From positions 1-9,309 of the forward strand of contig JAZNSA010000093.1 of assembly GCA_045590935.1 (NCBI GenBank): DNA of 9,309 bases, written 5' to 3'. Shown here in pieces: positions 6,295-9,309 of this stretch. How positions within the stretch are numbered: position 1 is the stretch's first letter; the number at the start of each line of letters is the position of its first letter. The position numbers and the translations under genes were made by a program. This stretch comes from CAKSHP01 sp045590935 (lineage in GTDB: Bacteria > Bacillota > Clostridia > UBA1381 > UMGS1253). A model generated the notes under the pieces. That model had not been told where the DNA came from, did not search any database, and worked only from the letters and a program-made list of their open reading frames with translations.

Positions 6295-7017
6295 TTATTT
6301 CGATAACATACTAACCTCAACCGAAGTTAAATGCCTCCATCTTCCATACGGCAAATTTCCAAGCACAACTTTGCCTACGGATTCTCTATGAAGCGCTAAC
6401 ACTTCATATCCAAGCGATTCAAACATTTTTCTTACCTGTCTGTTTTTTCCCTCGTGGATAGAAATTTTAACAACGCTTCTGCCCGGATAGCTTTCAATTA
6501 AGTCAACATCAGCGGGGCTTGTTTTATAATCCTCAACACTTATTCCCTTTCTGAGCATCGCAAGGTGTTTTATAGATATTGAACCCTTAAGCGTTGCAAT
6601 ATATGTTTTTGTAACATTGTGCTTAGGATGCGTAACCCTATAGGTAAAATCTCCGTCGTTTGTTAAAATCAAAAGCCCGCTTGTATCAAAATCAAGCCTT
6701 CCTACGGGATGAAGAGAAACATTCGGAATTTCTTCTTTCAGCAAATCAATAACAGTATTTCTCTCGAATTGGTCTGAAACAGAGCATATATAGCCAACGG
6801 GTTTGTTTAGCATAATATAATACTTTTTGACCGACGGATGAACCTCTTGACCATCAACGCAAACCTTGCAAGCACCAATTTCAACCTTAACACCCATCTC
6901 ACGAACGATTTCACCGTTTACGCTTACTCTGCCATCTGCAATCATTTCCTCTGCATGACGACGAGAAGCCGCTCCGCTCATAGATATATAGCGCTGTAAT
7001 CTAACAATTTCACTCAT
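6295..7017 (-). CDS. rluB: rRNA pseudouridine synthase of the RsuA/RluB family
   Basis: The enzyme isomerises a specific uridine in ribosomal RNA to pseudouridine. The 240-residue product has an N-terminal S4 RNA-binding domain (about 4-60; RLQRYISMSGAASRRHAEEMI) and then the catalytic domain beginning near KKYYIMLNKPVGY. The active-site motif GRLDFDTSGLLILTNDGDF starts at residue 106, with catalytic aspartate D109. Further on are KTYIATL and GKNRQVRKMFESLGY, typical of the RsuA/RluB/RluE/RluF branch. The length is normal. It follows aspS by 13 bases, and its GAGG (7029-7032) overlaps the aspS stop codon, so translation is probably coupled. The target could be 23S (RluB, position equivalent to U2605) or 16S (RsuA); Firmicutes usually name this form RluB, but the exact site cannot be read from sequence. 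Confidence 0.9.
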   Translation of the reverse strand: MSEIVRLQRYISMSGAASRRHAEEMIADGRVSVNGEIVREMGVKVEIGACKVCVDGQEVHPSVKKYYIMLNKPVGYICSVSDQFERNTVIDLLKEEIPNVSLHPVGRLDFDTSGLLILTNDGDFTYRVTHPKHNVTKTYIATLKGSISIKHLAMLRKGISVEDYKTSPADVDLIESYPGRSVVKISIHEGKNRQVRKMFESLGYEVLALHRESVGKVVLGNLPYGRWRHLTSVEVSMLSK

Positions 7018-7030
7018 ATTTTAAAAAACC

Positions 7031-8809
7031 TCAATCATTCTTTTTAATTGCAATTCCAAGCTCATCAAGCTGCTTTTCTTCAACAACATCAGGTGCATTA
7101 CTCATAAGCTCAGATGCGTTTTGAACCTTCGGGAATGCTATAACTTCACGAATTGACTCCGCTCCGCAAAGAAGCATAACAAATCTATCAAGTCCGTATG
7201 CCATACCGCCATGAGGAGGAGTTCCATACTTAAACGCTTCCATCAAGAAACCGAATCTCTCCCAAGCCTGCTCTGGTGTAAATCCGATAACCTCAAACAT
7301 CTTCTGCTGAAGCTCACTGTTAAATATTCTTATACTTCCTCCACCAAGCTCGCATCCGTTTAAGATTATATCATAAGCCTTTGCACGAACTCTGCCAGGG
7401 TCGCTGTCTAAATATTCAATATCCTCATCCATAGGAGATGTGAAAGGATGATGCATTGCAACAAATCTGTTTTCCTCATCATCATACTCTAAAAGAGGAA
7501 ATTCCGTTACCCACAATAGCTTGTAATCATTTTTATCAATTAAATCAAGACGTTTCGCAAGCTCACATCTTAGCGCACCCAAAGCCGCAAATACAACCTT
7601 GTTTATATCTGCAACAAACAAAATCATATCGCCAACCTTTGCCTCAGCGCCACCAATTATAGCATTTATTTCATCTTCATTTAAGAATTTAGCAATTGGA
7701 CTCCTTACGCCCGCTTCTTCAACTGCCATCCATGCAAGACCTTTTGCCTTGTATGTTTTAACAAATTCACCAAGCGCATCAAGCTCTTTTCTGCTAATCT
7801 TGCTTGCTCCGCCTTCAACAGTTATACATCTTACGCTTCCACCGTTTGCAACCGCAGATGAGAACACGCCAAAACCGCAATCCTTAACTATATCGGAAAT
7901 ATTTTTAATCTCCATTCCAAATCTCAAATCAGGCTTGTCCGAACCAAATCTGTCCATAGCCTCAGCATAAGGCATCCTCAAAAACGGAGTTTCTATATCA
8001 ATTCCCTTTATATCTTTAAACACTCTTGCAATCATCTTTTCGTTTACCGACATAACATCATCAGCTTCAACAAAAGACATCTCAAGGTCAATTTGAGTAA
8101 ACTCAGGCTGACGGTCAGCACGAAGGTCCTCATCTCTGAAGCACTTTGCAATTTGGAAATACTTATCAAAGCCTGAAATCATCAAAATCTGCTTATATAA
8201 CTGAGGCGACTGCGGAAGAGCATAGAAATTTCCCGGATGTACACGGCTCGGAACAAGATAATCTCTTGCACCCTCAGGTGTACTTTTTTGCAAAATTGGA
8301 GTTTCAATTTCTAAAAATCCGTTCTCGTCGTAGAAATCACGAGCAATCTTTGCAATCTTATGACGCAAAATAAGATTTTTCTGCATTGGTGCACGACGCA
8401 AATCGAGATATCTGTATTTCAATCTCAATTCATCTTTAACGTCTGTTTCGTCCTCAATTGCAAAAGGTGGCGTTTGAGCCTTACTAAGTATTCTAAGCTC
8501 ACTAACCTTAATTTCTATTGTTCCTGTTGGGATTTTCGGATTTGGCGAACTTCTTTTAACAACCTCGCCAACAGCAGCCAAAACAAACTCATTTCTTACC
8601 TCTGCCGCCTTATCAAAAACAGCCTTGTCAATATCTGTATCGAACGATAACTGAATAACCCCGCTCCTATCTCTCAAGTCAATAAAGATAAGCGAGCCAA
8701 GATTTCTATACACATCTGCCCATCCCATAACTGTTACAACGCTTCCAACATTTTCTTCTGTCAAATTTCCGCAATAGTGCGTACGTTTTATGCCTTTTAA
8801 AGTATCCAT
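7031..8809 (-). CDS. aspS: Aspartyl-tRNA synthetase, bacterial type
   Basis: This class II synthetase charges tRNA-Asp with aspartate in the cytoplasm. The 592 residues match the usual bacterial length and domain order: an N-terminal OB-fold anticodon-binding domain (about 8-110; VMGWADVYRNLGSLIFIDLR), the catalytic core with motif 1 around 164-186 (ETPILQKSTPEGARDY), and motif 2 starting FRDEDLRADRQPEFTQ at 224. A bacterial GAD insertion follows (about 300-420), then motif 3 with GLDR at 539-542. L37 in the anticodon domain equals leucine 30 of the E. coli enzyme, suggesting a form that discriminates tRNA-Asp from tRNA-Asn. AGGG at 8818-8821 lies eight bases before the ATG. It sits 25 bases after hisS, an arrangement common in Firmicutes. 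Confidence 0.97.
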   Translation of the reverse strand: MDTLKGIKRTHYCGNLTEENVGSVVTVMGWADVYRNLGSLIFIDLRDRSGVIQLSFDTDIDKAVFDKAAEVRNEFVLAAVGEVVKRSSPNPKIPTGTIEIKVSELRILSKAQTPPFAIEDETDVKDELRLKYRYLDLRRAPMQKNLILRHKIAKIARDFYDENGFLEIETPILQKSTPEGARDYLVPSRVHPGNFYALPQSPQLYKQILMISGFDKYFQIAKCFRDEDLRADRQPEFTQIDLEMSFVEADDVMSVNEKMIARVFKDIKGIDIETPFLRMPYAEAMDRFGSDKPDLRFGMEIKNISDIVKDCGFGVFSSAVANGGSVRCITVEGGASKISRKELDALGEFVKTYKAKGLAWMAVEEAGVRSPIAKFLNEDEINAIIGGAEAKVGDMILFVADINKVVFAALGALRCELAKRLDLIDKNDYKLLWVTEFPLLEYDDEENRFVAMHHPFTSPMDEDIEYLDSDPGRVRAKAYDIILNGCELGGGSIRIFNSELQQKMFEVIGFTPEQAWERFGFLMEAFKYGTPPHGGMAYGLDRFVMLLCGAESIREVIAFPKVQNASELMSNAPDVVEEKQLDELGIAIKKND

Positions 8810-8834
8810 TCATATCACCCTTTATCTAAAAAAA

Positions 8835-9308
8835 TTATTTTATAAACTCCAAAATATTATCTCTGTTGACTTCGACCGTTTCGCCGCTATCCATATCCTT
8901 AAGCTTAAATATGCCGCTGTCAATTTCATCATCGCCCAAAACAATTGTATACATTGCGCCTATTTTGTCAGCGTATTTCATCTGCGCTTTAAGGCTTTTT
9001 CCCATTCTGTCTTTTTCACAATTTATCTTGTTTGAACGAAGGTTATATACGATGCTTTCTGCCGCCATAGCCGCCTTATCGCCTATTGTTGCAATAAATA
9101 GCTTAACTCTTTCCTTCTTTGGAAATTCAATTCCCTGATTTTCCATCGTCAAAATCAATCTTTCAAGGCCAAGTCCGAAGCCTATTCCGCATATCTTGTC
9201 GCCGCCAAGCTCCTCAATAAGCCCGTCGTATCTTCCGCCTCCGCAAACTGTTCCTTGCGCCCCAATATCGTTTGACACAATCTCAAAAACAGTTTTAGTA
9301 TAATAGTC
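8835..9308 (-). CDS. hisS: Histidyl-tRNA synthetase, C-terminal part; 5' end outside the window
   Basis: The frame stays open to the right edge, giving 157 residues from DYYTKTVFEI onward. This is the C-terminal third or so of a protein usually about 420 residues long. Visible signatures are CGGGRYDGL, a HisRS-specific histidine-site motif, and GIGFGLGLERL, class II motif 3. The remaining roughly 95 residues form the anticodon-binding domain of the HGTP family, starting near VKLFIATIGD. The GTG at 9278 could look like a start, but the HisRS motif VFEIVSNDIGAQGTV runs straight through it, so it is internal. The gene precedes aspS by 25 bases with no terminator between them. Any upstream T-box would be outside the window. 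Confidence 0.96.
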   Translation of the reverse strand, partial: DYYTKTVFEIVSNDIGAQGTVCGGGRYDGLIEELGGDKICGIGFGLGLERLILTMENQGIEFPKKERVKLFIATIGDKAAMAAESIVYNLRSNKINCEKDRMGKSLKAQMKYADKIGAMYTIVLGDDEIDSGIFKLKDMDSGETVEVNRDNILEFIK

Positions 9309-9309
9309 A

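Noticed and set aside
7599..7970. 123-codon plus-strand frame
   Set aside because: It lies wholly inside aspS on the opposite strand; its composition mirrors aspS codons and no family motif is visible.
9276..9278. GTG as the start of a short separate gene
   Set aside because: Conserved HisRS sequence (YYTKTVFEI) continues upstream in the same frame to the window edge.
1..9309. CRISPR array, insertion sequence, tRNA or rRNA gene
   Set aside because: Nearly all the DNA is explained by eight conserved genes. The gaps hold no spaced repeats, transposase or cloverleaf that I can see.

Overview
The window looks like a chromosomal segment of a low-GC, Gram-positive, anaerobic Firmicute, most likely a clostridial lineage. 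The reasons are AT-rich DNA, strong GGAGG-type ribosome binding sites, TTGACA/TATAAT promoters, a hisS-aspS pair, a DacF-type D,D-carboxypeptidase, and a four-gene Na+-pumping decarboxylase operon with a separate biotin carrier. All eight recognisable genes lie on the minus strand, so the window is transcribed from right to left.

Layout in transcription order. (1) 9309 to 6295: the 3' end of hisS (histidyl-tRNA synthetase), complete aspS (aspartyl-tRNA synthetase) and rluB (16S/23S rRNA pseudouridine synthase). They form one translation-related operon that ends at a hairpin terminator (6249-6286). (2) 6250 to 5967: an AT-rich control region with a good sigma-A promoter (-35 6113-6118, -10 6090-6095, 17-base spacer). 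It also holds a perfect 12-base palindrome just downstream of the predicted start and a leader of about 117 bases able to fold into nested or alternative hairpins. (3) 5966 to 2526: an oadG-like small membrane subunit, a biotin carrier protein, oadB (Na+-translocating membrane subunit) and oadA (carboxyltransferase). Together these encode a membrane oxaloacetate decarboxylase that couples oxaloacetate to pyruvate + CO2 with export of Na+. (4) 2514 to 2463: a long hairpin that looks like the oad terminator, but whose 3' arm contains the ribosome binding site of the next gene, dacF. (5) 2460 to 1273: dacF, a secreted penicillin-binding D,D-carboxypeptidase. (6) 1266 to 1: a consensus sigma-A promoter and lysA (diaminopimelate decarboxylase), cut by the window edge about 20 codons before its expected end.

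The gene content is conventional housekeeping and energy metabolism. I see no mobile element, CRISPR array, tRNA, rRNA, defence system or unfamiliar gene, and no evidence of a previously undescribed system. The points worth a second look are regulatory: the terminator that overlaps the dacF ribosome binding site, the structured leader and palindrome before the Na+ pump operon, and the lysA promoter with no room for a lysine riboswitch. The direct dacF-lysA adjacency is also notable, because in Bacillus subtilis the spoIIA and spoVA sporulation operons lie between these two genes.
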